NCBI GenBank assembly: GCA_022842745.1 | Contig: JALHPA010000181.1 | Coordinates: 1 to 6,190 of the forward strand | Origin: Pirellulales bacterium | GTDB taxonomy: Bacteria > Planctomycetota > Planctomycetia > Pirellulales > JALHPA01 | Direction of reading: 5' to 3' | DNA: 6,190 bases | In this document: in pieces, positions 1-6,190 of the stretch | Layout: each line of letters starts with the position of its first letter | How positions within the stretch are numbered: position 1 is the first letter of the stretch | Notes under the pieces: model-generated | Told to the model about the DNA's origin: nothing | Databases searched by the model: none | Seen by the model: the letters and a program-made list of their open reading frames with translations, nothing else | Position numbers and translations under genes: made by a program

Positions 1-3000
1 CTGCGTCGCGCTCGTAGCTTTGACCAACCAAATAAAGGGCATCGTCGGCTAGGGGGCTGCCGGGAAAATCCCGCGGGACGCGCGCTAGTTCGGTGCGGGC
101 GTCGTCCAATCGTCCCAATGCGAGCAGGGCCTTGCCGATTTCGAGCTGTGCGTCGTCTGCCTGCGAGCTTTTGGGGTATTCCGACACCACCTTGCGGAAT
201 TCCATGACCGCCTTGGCGGGATTGCCGAGTTTCTCCACGACGATCGACGCGATTTGGAACTGGGCATCGTCCTTGTTTCTTTGCACCTGTTGATCGGCGA
301 GCAGCGTTTGGTAGCGGTCGAGGTTTTTGAGGATTTCGATCCGCTGCTTGGCCAGTTCGGCCTGGCCGTCGTTGGGGAATTGCTGGAGGTATTCTTCGTA
401 CAACTTGCGGGCGAGTTTCCACTGGCTGAGGTGGATTTGGCACTCGGCGACCGCCAGCTTGACCTGGGGAATCAGCGGGACGCCGGGATACTCGTCGAGA
501 ATTCGCTGGTAGGCTCGGATGGCATCGGTCCAGACGTCGTTGGCCTGGTGGGTCTGGCCGATGGAGCGGAGAGCCTCTGGGGCGCGGGGATCGGTCGGGA
601 AACTGTCAACAAAGACGCCGAATACGTGCAGCGCTTCCAGGTAGCGTTGCTTAGCGGCCAGTTGCTGGGCGATGGAAAAAATCTGCGCCCGGATGGCCTC
701 GTTGTCTCCGGCCAGGCCGAGGTATTCCTCGTAGGTTTCTACGGCGCGCAGCGGGTTGCTCAGGTTCGAGGCATGCAATTCCGCTTGGCGAAGCACGGCG
801 GGCAATGCCTGCGCATGGGTGGGAAAGTGCCGCGGGATTTGGCTGAGGATATAGATGGCCTGCTCTTCCTGATGGAGGGCGACGAGGCGATCGGCGATGG
901 CGTTCAAGCGAACGGCGAAGTGCTCGGCGGCGGGATGGTCGGGCATGGACTGAAACAGCTCGACGAGCGCCTCAGCCGATTGGAGCAGCAGGCCGGCGGC
1001 GCGGACGGGGCTGATGGCGGAGGCCAAGGCCGCCTCGCGGTCGTAGCTCTCCACGCGCAACAGCCGCGCTTGTTGGATCCAGTCCTTGTGCGCGACATGG
1101 GCTTGAACGAATTGATCGATGGACGCACGTGCGGATTCGAACAGCTCGTGCCGGGCGTCGATCCAGGCTTTGTTCAAGCGATCGGTGGGCTGGCGATGGC
1201 CGGCCCATACCAGGCGATCGTTGATTGCCCGGTAGACGAGGGTGATGCGGGCCGGGTCCGAGGAACGGTCTTTGAGGAACCGCTCGATGAGGGCCACGGC
1301 TCGATCGGCACGGAGACGGCCCTCGAAGAAGCCGACGATCCAGACGATTTGTTCCCGTGCCTGGGCGGCGAGAGGGGCTTCGGCCGGGGGAGCATTGGCC
1401 AGGATGCCGAGCAGAATTTTATAGGCTGCGTCTGAAGCGGCGTCTTGCCGTTGCATTTCCGCGGCGGAGAGGACGGAACCGGCGGGGAGGGCGATTTCGG
1501 CGGATTGCTGTGGCTGCTGCGGTTGGTCGCTCTCCAGCATGGCGATTTGGCCGAGCTGGGCGTGTTGGCTGGCGCGAATCGCGGCCAGGGCTGTATCGTC
1601 GGACAAGAGCCGGCGGTCCATGACGGGGCCGCCTGTTGGCGCCGTGGCCCCTGGCACGGCGCCAAACGCCCCTCCCCCTCCCGCGCGAAATCCGGAAAGT
1701 TCGCCGGCTTCGCTTTTCGCGTCGGCGACCTTCGTTCCGTCGGCTTCCGCCGGCCTGGATGTCGCCGTCGCAAACCGAGCGTTACCGAACGCCGAGACGT
1801 CCCCATTTAAGGCGTCTTTGGCGGTTGCCGCGATCGCATCCGGCGTCGCAAACGAAGCGCGGGGTTGTGGTGGAGCGGTTAGCAGCGACAGACCGTACGC
1901 GCGGTCCAATTCGCCCAGATAGGTGGCGGCCTTAAGAAACTCCAAGCGGGCCGGAGAATGGAAATCGGGGACCGCCGCTGCGAAACGGGCCAGCACCTCG
2001 CGCGCTACCGGCCAAGCGCCGACCTGGCCATAGGTGCGGGCGATGGAGAGCAATTCGGCCTCGGCCTCGGGGACAAATTCGCCGGTGGGATGTAACTCGA
2101 GAAATTTGGCGACTGCATCGATCGCGGCGGTGAACTCCTCGGACAGGCGCACCGGGGGGGCCGGGCGATCTTTGACTTCGTCAAACGCGGTCCGCGCGCG
2201 GGCCAAGGCGGATTGCACGATGGCGAACTCGAGCCGCCGAGCGAACGACCGCTGGGGATGGGCCTTAAGGAAATCGCGGAGCACCTGCTCGGCGACAGCG
2301 AACGAGCGGTGCGTTTGGTACAGGTTCGAAATCTGAACGACGCGTTCGACAACCGGGCCCAGCAGAGACGATTTGGGGAACTTGCTCACGAATTCGGTTA
2401 ACCGCGACAGCTCCGCGGCATGGAATTCGTTCAAGGATAACCGGGCATTCGGCCCGAGGGTGGGCGTGGTCAAGGCGACGACGCGGGCGGCCTGCCGATC
2501 GAGCAATTGAATGCGCTCCCAACCGCCCCAGTCGGCGAGCGCGGCGCCTTCCGCGTCGGCCAAGGATGCGATGACCGCCGCGGCCAGATCGAGCCTTTCT
2601 AGGGAAACGTAACGTTGCACGAGAGGGGTGGCGGTTTGAATGACCGTTTGCCGCTGGCGCAAGCTGGGATTGGCCTGGACTAGAGCCAGTAGGTCGGCGA
2701 GGGCACGCTGGACGGTCTCGGGGAGTTTGTCGCCGAGTTTGCGGTTGGCGGCGAGCGTCTTGTCTTCGGTGGCCGCGCCTTGCAGCAGCCGCAGGCGGAT
2801 CGCGGCCCAGCGGCCGGCATCACCGGACAAGTGGGCATAGAAGTGTTCGGAGAGCGCGCTGGTGGCGGACCAGGACTCCGCGCCGATGAGGGGTTGCAGA
2901 ACGGCGTCCAGTTGAGGGGACAGATTCAGGTTCGGATAGATGGCGGCCGCCTGGCCGTAGAGATTGAGGGTGGCAATGGCGAAAGCGTTTGGCTCGGCGT

Positions 3001-4525
3001 TGGCCTGGGGCTTGAGCAAAGAGGCGTTTTCCTGAAACTTCTTCGTGGCGAGAGCAGAGAAGTGAGTGCCCAATTCTAGGAACAGCCGTTGATGGGCGTC
3101 CCCGGGCGGAAGGTCGTCGAAGGCGGGATGCAACTTGAGCCGCTGGCCGGGCGCGGGGAGCTTGGCGGGGTCAAGCTCGACTAGTTGTTTTAGAGCGGTT
3201 TCCACGTCGTCGGCGGCGGCGTGGCGGGCTACGTAGCCGGCCAACAACTCGACTTGTCGATTGCGTTGGGCATCGTTGGCGGCGAGAGGCCCCGTCGAGC
3301 GAAGCACGGCCAATTGCACCACATCGGCGCGGCTGAGCGGCGCGCCAGGTTTTCGTTCCGGGGAGGGGCGGGACAAGGAGGAGAGGTCGTGAGCGATTTG
3401 CAGCATGACGTCGATCCGCGCCGGGACGGGGGGCGATTGACGCGCGACCTCCGCCGCAAGCCAAATGGGGGCGAGGGTTGAGTCTTGTTTGGGCCGAGAG
3501 GCGTCCTGGCGGCCGGCCATGGCCAGCAAGCGGGCGACGGTGTGCCATTGTTCGATTCGATTGACGTTGTGCTCCAACCAGCCGGAACGAAGCTCGATCG
3601 GGACCAACTCCGCGTTGTCGTCGGGCAAGGGAGCGCCGCTGACCGCCGGCCAAAGGATGGCGACGACCGACGCCGTTTCGCCGCGGCCGAGGCGCTCGTT
3701 GGCGACTTCGACCACTCGGCCATAGGCCCGGTTGAGCATCTGGTCGCGAAACGGACTGGCTGGAATGGCAGACAGATGCTGGGCTAGGCGGCTGGAAACG
3801 CCGGCCACTTGGTCGCTGTCGCGCAAAGCCAGCAGGTCGGCCGCCAAGTCGGCCAGGCTGCTCCATTCTTTTCCGAGCGTGGCCCGATCGGCAGGCAAGC
3901 CCGCGAGCAATTCGGCCGCTCGGGGCGCGAAATCCGGATGTTGGCAGACGAGCGCTAACGCCGCCGCGGCGCGGGCGCGAGGAGCGTATTCCGGCAACTG
4001 CATCAGACGGACGGCATCTTCGAGAACTGGTTCGTAGCCGTTCAACCAGAGCCGCGCGCGAATCAACAGCAAACGGGCTTCCGATTGCCGCGCTTCCGAC
4101 TCCGGTTCTTGAACAGCCCGAGCTAATAATCGTTCGGCCGGCTGGAAGGCGCCGACATCCAGAAAGGCCTTAGCGATGGCCAGCTTTTCGTCGAAGGATT
4201 GACGGCTGGCAGTGAGGCCGGCGATGATTTTTTTGGCGACCGCGTGGTCGGGAGAGAGCTTCAGCACCGCCGTGTACTCGACCAGGGCTTTGTCGGTCTG
4301 GCCCAGTTTCAAAAGGCACTCGGCGACTGCCAGCCGGGCCTCGACCGACGCCGGAAGGTCGTGCGAGGCGGCGGTCAACAGGCTTAACGCTTTGTCGAAA
4401 TCTCCGCTGGCGAGGGCGGCCCGCCCCGCCGCCAGATCGGCCGCGGCGTCGGCCAGGCCGGTCTGTGGGGTGGAGAATAAGGAACAAACAGAGATTCCGA
4501 CCAGTCCGAAAGAACGATAAAACAC
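1..4525 (-). CDS. Very large exported tetratricopeptide-repeat protein (C-terminus beyond window)
   Basis: The frame is open without a stop for 1508 codons from GTG 4525 to the left edge, so the C-terminus is missing. Residues 1-25 look like a signal peptide: a hydrophobic core at 6-18 and a cleavable GLA-D site after residue 25. This places the protein in the periplasm or at the cell surface. Two clear TPR units follow at about 27-94 (e.g. AECLLKLGQTDKALVEYTAV). Degenerate Ala/Leu-rich helical pairs fill most of residues 110-880. A low-complexity linker lies at about 885-1008. TPR/BamD-YbgF-like repeats resume from about 1215 and are clearest at 1318-1508 (e.g. WTDAIRAYQRILDEYP, AKAVMEFRKVVSEYPKSSQA). 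No catalytic domain is visible. By family, such repeats are protein-interaction scaffolds; a role in envelope assembly is only inference. The gene is divergent from mch. The missing part could carry another domain, so this may be only the repeat half of a larger protein. The specific function is not recognised. Confidence 0.9.
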   Translation of the reverse strand, partial: MFYRSFGLVGISVCSLFSTPQTGLADAAADLAAGRAALASGDFDKALSLLTAASHDLPASVEARLAVAECLLKLGQTDKALVEYTAVLKLSPDHAVAKKIIAGLTASRQSFDEKLAIAKAFLDVGAFQPAERLLARAVQEPESEARQSEARLLLIRARLWLNGYEPVLEDAVRLMQLPEYAPRARAAAALALVCQHPDFAPRAAELLAGLPADRATLGKEWSSLADLAADLLALRDSDQVAGVSSRLAQHLSAIPASPFRDQMLNRAYGRVVEVANERLGRGETASVVAILWPAVSGAPLPDDNAELVPIELRSGWLEHNVNRIEQWHTVARLLAMAGRQDASRPKQDSTLAPIWLAAEVARQSPPVPARIDVMLQIAHDLSSLSRPSPERKPGAPLSRADVVQLAVLRSTGPLAANDAQRNRQVELLAGYVARHAAADDVETALKQLVELDPAKLPAPGQRLKLHPAFDDLPPGDAHQRLFLELGTHFSALATKKFQENASLLKPQANAEPNAFAIATLNLYGQAAAIYPNLNLSPQLDAVLQPLIGAESWSATSALSEHFYAHLSGDAGRWAAIRLRLLQGAATEDKTLAANRKLGDKLPETVQRALADLLALVQANPSLRQRQTVIQTATPLVQRYVSLERLDLAAAVIASLADAEGAALADWGGWERIQLLDRQAARVVALTTPTLGPNARLSLNEFHAAELSRLTEFVSKFPKSSLLGPVVERVVQISNLYQTHRSFAVAEQVLRDFLKAHPQRSFARRLEFAIVQSALARARTAFDEVKDRPAPPVRLSEEFTAAIDAVAKFLELHPTGEFVPEAEAELLSIARTYGQVGAWPVAREVLARFAAAVPDFHSPARLEFLKAATYLGELDRAYGLSLLTAPPQPRASFATPDAIAATAKDALNGDVSAFGNARFATATSRPAEADGTKVADAKSEAGELSGFRAGGGGAFGAVPGATAPTGGPVMDRRLLSDDTALAAIRASQHAQLGQIAMLESDQPQQPQQSAEIALPAGSVLSAAEMQRQDAASDAAYKILLGILANAPPAEAPLAAQAREQIVWIVGFFEGRLRADRAVALIERFLKDRSSDPARITLVYRAINDRLVWAGHRQPTDRLNKAWIDARHELFESARASIDQFVQAHVAHKDWIQQARLLRVESYDREAALASAISPVRAAGLLLQSAEALVELFQSMPDHPAAEHFAVRLNAIADRLVALHQEEQAIYILSQIPRHFPTHAQALPAVLRQAELHASNLSNPLRAVETYEEYLGLAGDNEAIRAQIFSIAQQLAAKQRYLEALHVFGVFVDSFPTDPRAPEALRSIGQTHQANDVWTDAIRAYQRILDEYPGVPLIPQVKLAVAECQIHLSQWKLARKLYEEYLQQFPNDGQAELAKQRIEILKNLDRYQTLLADQQVQRNKDDAQFQIASIVVEKLGNPAKAVMEFRKVVSEYPKSSQADDAQLEIGKALLALGRLDDARTELARVPRDFPGSPLADDALYLVGQSYERDA
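1508..1873 (-). other. Region encoding a disordered Ala/Gly/Pro/Gln-rich linker inside the TPR protein
   Basis: Codons for residues about 885-1006 lack the helical-repeat pattern found on both sides. They begin with a Pro-rich stretch (TAPPQPRAS), continue Ala/Thr/Ser-rich and pass through a Gly run (AGGGGAFGAVPGATAPTGG, residues 948-966). They end in a Gln/Pro cluster (DQPQQPQQS, residues 1000-1008). A short ordered-looking piece (VMDRRLLSDDTALAAI) sits inside. The reading frame is kept throughout, so this is not a frameshift scar. It probably separates two superhelical TPR halves. Confidence 0.7.
4451..4525 (-). other. Predicted N-terminal signal peptide of the TPR protein
   Basis: The first 25 codons encode a short N-region with one Arg at position 4, a hydrophobic stretch FGLVGISVCSLFS, and a small-residue end GLA followed by Asp. 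This fits a Sec signal peptidase I site after residue 25. Cys14 is preceded by ISV, which is not a good lipobox, so a lipoprotein is less likely. The signal peptide also supports the choice of the GTG start. Confidence 0.65.
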
Positions 4526-4532
4526 GATCGTG

Positions 4533-4537
4533 CTCCT
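4533..4537 (-). promoter_or_regulatory. Ribosome binding site AGGAG for the TPR gene
   Basis: On the minus strand AGGAG lies 7 bases before the GTG at 4525. No ATG, GTG or TTG in the same frame lies close upstream. The site therefore decides the GTG start, which also puts the signal peptide exactly at the N-terminus. Confidence 0.8.
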
Positions 4538-4630
4538 GCGAGGGTTCTCGTTTATGTGCCGTGCATCCCCGATCCGTCCGGCCGAAGTTGCCTTTGTACA
4601 GACTTTGACGCCGCAGGTGGTGCAAAAGTT

Positions 4631-4647
4631 CGTAACGTCCCCGTAAC
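4631..4647. repeat. Tandem CGTAAC direct repeat, 11-bp period
   Basis: CGTAAC occurs at 4631-4636 and again at 4642-4647, a centre-to-centre distance of 11 bp, about one helical turn. The pair lies downstream of the TTGACG hexamer and about 115 bp before the mch start. Tandem hexamers with an 11-bp period are the usual arrangement for OmpR/PhoB-family response regulator boxes, so this may be an operator. A chance six-base repeat is also possible. Confidence 0.3.
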
Positions 4648-4762
4648 ATGCCCAGGGGCCTTGAAGAAGCGGGCGGCGTTGCCAGGGAGGAACTGCTAGG
4701 GCATGATGAGCAGCGGTGGGTCGTGAACCGTGAGATGATCTTGAGCCGGAACGAAAATTGGG

Positions 4763-5704
4763 ATGCTAAACCTGGCCGCGAATGCATTGTGCCGACGCCT
4801 GCTGGAAGATCGGGACCGATTGCGCGTCGGCGTGGTGCGGGAACCGGGCGGGGCGACGATTATCGACTGTGGCATTGCCGCGCGGGGGGGCTTGGAGGCT
4901 GGACGGGCACTGGCGGAAGTTTGCCTGGCGGGGCTAGGGCAGGTGAACTTCGTGCCGGGGGATCCGGCGGTTGCGGCGGGGCCGTGGGTACAAGTGCGGA
5001 CCGACGCTCCTGTGCTGGCGTGCATGGCCTCGCAATATGCGGGGTGGGCGATTCAGCAGGAGAAGTTTTTTGCCATGGGGTCGGGGCCGATGCGCGCGGC
5101 GGCAGCGAAGGAGCCGTTGTTCGAGAAGATCAACTATCGGGAGCAGACGAATACCGCGGTGGGGGTGCTGGAGACGCGAAAGATTCCGCCGAAAGCGGTT
5201 TGCCAGCAGGTGGCCCAATCGTGCAATGTGCCCCTGGACCGGCTGACGCTCTTGGCAGCGCCGACGGCCAGCCAAGCAGGCGGGGTCCAGGTGGTGGCCC
5301 GGTCGGTGGAGACGGCGCTGCACAAGCTGCTGGAACTGGGATTCGACTTGTCGAGAATTGACAGCGGCTATGGGATCGCCCCCCTTCCCCCGGTGGCTCG
5401 AAACGACTTGGCCGCGATCGGGCGAACCAACGACGCGGTGTTGTACGGCGCGCAAGTGACATTGTGGGTGCGAGGGGACGACGAGAGCCTGGAAGCGATC
5501 GGCCCGCGCGTGCCGAGCAGCGCTTCTGCGGACTCGGGGGCGCCGTTTGCGGAGATTTTCGCGCGTTATGGCGGAGATTTTTACAAGATCGATCCGCTGT
5601 TGTTCAGCCCCGCCGAGGTGACGCTGATGAACCTGGATACGGGGCGGACATTTAGGTATGGAGCAACCCGCCCCGATCTGTTGGCGCGGAGCTTCCAGGA
5701 TTGA
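4763..5704 (+). CDS. mch: Methenyl-tetrahydromethanopterin cyclohydrolase
   Basis: This is a 313-residue cytoplasmic enzyme of the Mch family (EC 3.5.4.27). It reversibly hydrolyses N5,N10-methenyl-H4MPT to N5-formyl-H4MPT in the tetrahydromethanopterin C1 pathway. Recognisable family segments in order are NALCRRLLEDRDRLRVGV (7-24), GGLEAGRALAEVCLAGLG (42-59), LACMASQYAGW (85-95), FFAMGSGPMRA (102-112), VQVVARSVETALHK (175-188), GRTNDAVLYG (220-229) and FAEIFARYGGDFYKIDP (262-278). Arg180 and Glu183 match, from memory, the Arg/Glu pair implicated in catalysis in archaeal Mch. Length is normal and no key block is missing. An in-frame TGA at 4742-4744 makes ATG 4763 the only plausible start. 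Its Shine-Dalgarno is weak (GGAA at 4748-4751, 11 bases away). The ATP-grasp gene follows after 70 bp in the same direction, suggesting one operon. In planctomycetes the pathway is thought to serve formaldehyde or formate handling rather than methanogenesis. Confidence 0.95.
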   Translation: MLNLAANALCRRLLEDRDRLRVGVVREPGGATIIDCGIAARGGLEAGRALAEVCLAGLGQVNFVPGDPAVAAGPWVQVRTDAPVLACMASQYAGWAIQQEKFFAMGSGPMRAAAAKEPLFEKINYREQTNTAVGVLETRKIPPKAVCQQVAQSCNVPLDRLTLLAAPTASQAGGVQVVARSVETALHKLLELGFDLSRIDSGYGIAPLPPVARNDLAAIGRTNDAVLYGAQVTLWVRGDDESLEAIGPRVPSSASADSGAPFAEIFARYGGDFYKIDPLLFSPAEVTLMNLDTGRTFRYGATRPDLLARSFQD

Positions 5705-5762
5705 AGCGGGGGCGGAGGGCGAGCGACGGGGGCAAAATTGTTACCCTCGCAGTGACCGATGC

Positions 5763-5767
5763 AGGAA
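5763..5767 (+). promoter_or_regulatory. Ribosome binding site AGGAA deciding a TTG start
   Basis: AGGAA lies 7 bases before TTG 5775. No ATG or GTG in the same frame lies upstream within the mch gap, and the next in-frame ATG would remove the conserved N-terminal RFAILAAAESWYLEDL segment. The site therefore supports TTG as the start. Confidence 0.6.
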
Positions 5768-5774
5768 CCTTGAC

Positions 5775-6190
5775 TTGCGATTTGCGATATTGGCGGCCGC
5801 TGAAAGCTGGTACTTGGAGGACTTGCGGCGCGCGGCGGCGGAGCGTCACGAGATCGTGCGTTTTCCGTTTACGCGGCTGGCATCGACCGTGGGGTTTTCC
5901 GCCGGCGGGGCGATTGCGGGAGGCGGGTTTACTGGGGCGATCCGGCCGGTCGACGTCGATGCCGTCTTGGTGCGGACGATGCCTCCTGGCTCTTTGGAAC
6001 AGGTCGTGCTGCGGATGGACATCTTGGCGCAATGGGAGGCCGCCAAGGTTCCGGTCTTGAATCCAGCGCGGGCCTTGGAAACCGCGGTAGACAAGTATCT
6101 GACGACGGCGCGGCTGGCGGCGGCGGGTCTGCCGACGCCGAGGACGGTGGCCTGCCAAAGCGTCGAGGATGGGCTGGCGGCATTTGCAGC
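5775..6190 (+). CDS. RimK-like ATP-grasp ligase, N-terminal part (3' end beyond window)
   Basis: There are 138 codons from TTG 5775 to the right edge, without a stop. The N-terminus RFAILAAAESWYLEDLRRAA (2-21) is the pre-ATP-grasp strand-helix unit. VDAVLVRTMPPGSLEQ (61-76) and VPVLNPARALETAVDKYLT (92-110) match the RimK/ATP-grasp pattern. Lys107 lies where these enzymes have the first ATP-contacting lysine, and the helix TARLAAAGLPTPRT (111-124) leads into the central ATP-grasp domain. The metal and phosphate-binding residues lie beyond the window. The family joins an amino acid, often glutamate, to a carboxylate through an acyl-phosphate; the archaeal members MptN and CofF act on H4MPT and F420. 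Its place just after mch suggests a role in pterin or methanofuran-type cofactor synthesis, but the substrate is inferred. The start is a TTG with AGGAA upstream. The gap of 70 bp and same direction suggest cotranscription with mch. A different carboxylate-amine ligase is possible. Confidence 0.85.
   Translation, partial: MRFAILAAAESWYLEDLRRAAAERHEIVRFPFTRLASTVGFSAGGAIAGGGFTGAIRPVDVDAVLVRTMPPGSLEQVVLRMDILAQWEAAKVPVLNPARALETAVDKYLTTARLAAAGLPTPRTVACQSVEDGLAAFA

Larger units (their letters stand above)
4526..4762. promoter_or_regulatory. Divergent intergenic region between the TPR gene and mch
   Basis: These 237 bases lie between two genes read outward, so promoters for both directions must lie here or just inside the genes. 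On the plus strand TTGACG at 4605-4610 is close to a -35 hexamer, but no good -10 follows at 16-18 bases. On the minus strand CATAAA (4556-4551) could be a -10 giving a leader of about 19 bases, but no -35 precedes it. Planctomycete promoters often depart from the E. coli consensus, so neither is called as a promoter. No terminator hairpin or riboswitch fold was recognised by eye. Confidence 0.5.

Noticed and set aside
254..1435. Long plus-strand open frame of 393 codons antisense to the TPR gene
   Set aside because: It is codon-aligned with the minus-strand gene, where stops on the plus strand correspond to the rare codons TTA, CTA and TCA. A GC-rich gene avoids these, so the antisense frame stays open by chance. 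Its translation (hydrophobic, Gly/Val/Leu-rich) shows no domain, and the minus-strand frame continues for 1508 codons with clear TPRs.
1174..1806. Minus-strand 210-codon frame within the TPR gene, and similar frames at 3171-3866 and 3229-3723
   Set aside because: These lie in other frames than the continuous 1508-codon frame. They are Arg/Pro/Ser-rich, typical of frame-shifted GC-rich coding DNA. The correct frame is unbroken here, so they do not mark frameshifts.
4554..4566. Imperfect palindrome ATGTGCCGTGCAT in the intergenic region
   Set aside because: The symmetry holds only at the outer three bases and some inner positions, which is too weak to claim an operator or hairpin.
4170..4787. 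Minus-strand 205-codon frame spanning the intergenic region and the 5' end of the TPR gene
   Set aside because: It crosses the divergent promoter region, overlaps the start of mch and has no ribosome site or domain. The frame starting at 4525 has AGGAG, a signal peptide and TPR units.
4648..5361. Plus-strand open frame of 237 codons overlapping mch in another frame
   Set aside because: Most of it lies inside mch, whose frame carries all the recognisable Mch segments. The product is Gly/Arg-rich and matches nothing; it is a GC-driven shadow.
5701..6060. Plus-strand frame starting TTG at the mch stop, overlapping the ATP-grasp gene
   Set aside because: The overlap with the mch stop looks like translational coupling, but the product is Arg/Gly-rich and domainless, while the frame beginning at 5775 carries the ATP-grasp motifs.

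Overview
This is a GC-rich window whose gene content suggests a member of the Planctomycetota, possibly a Pirellula-like lineage. Three things point that way. There is a bacterial-type methenyl-tetrahydromethanopterin cyclohydrolase (mch), an enzyme family found in methanogenic archaea, methylotrophic proteobacteria and planctomycetes. It is followed by a RimK-like ATP-grasp gene. Next to them is a very long exported TPR protein, a type common in planctomycetes. This assignment is an inference from gene content; no rRNA or other phylogenetic marker is present.

Layout. Positions 1-4525 are one uninterrupted minus-strand reading frame of 1508 codons. It starts with GTG at 4525 behind a clear AGGAG site and runs off the left edge of the window. 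It encodes an exported protein dominated by tetratricopeptide-type helical repeats, with a disordered Ala/Gly/Pro/Gln-rich linker in the middle. Positions 4526-4762 are a 237-bp divergent intergenic region that must carry the start signals for both directions. Positions 4763-5704 are mch on the plus strand. After a 70-bp gap, a second plus-strand gene begins with TTG at 5775 and runs off the right edge. It encodes the N-terminal part of an ATP-grasp (RimK/glutamate-ligase type) protein.

How the genes work together. mch and the ATP-grasp gene have the same orientation and probably form the start of an operon for tetrahydromethanopterin-linked C1 transfer. Mch interconverts methenyl- and formyl-H4MPT. 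The ATP-grasp protein is a candidate amino-acid ligase for synthesis of a pterin or furan cofactor, but its substrate cannot be read from the sequence. The TPR gene is transcribed away from this pair and has no visible functional link to it. No RNA gene, mobile element, CRISPR array or convincing terminator was seen.
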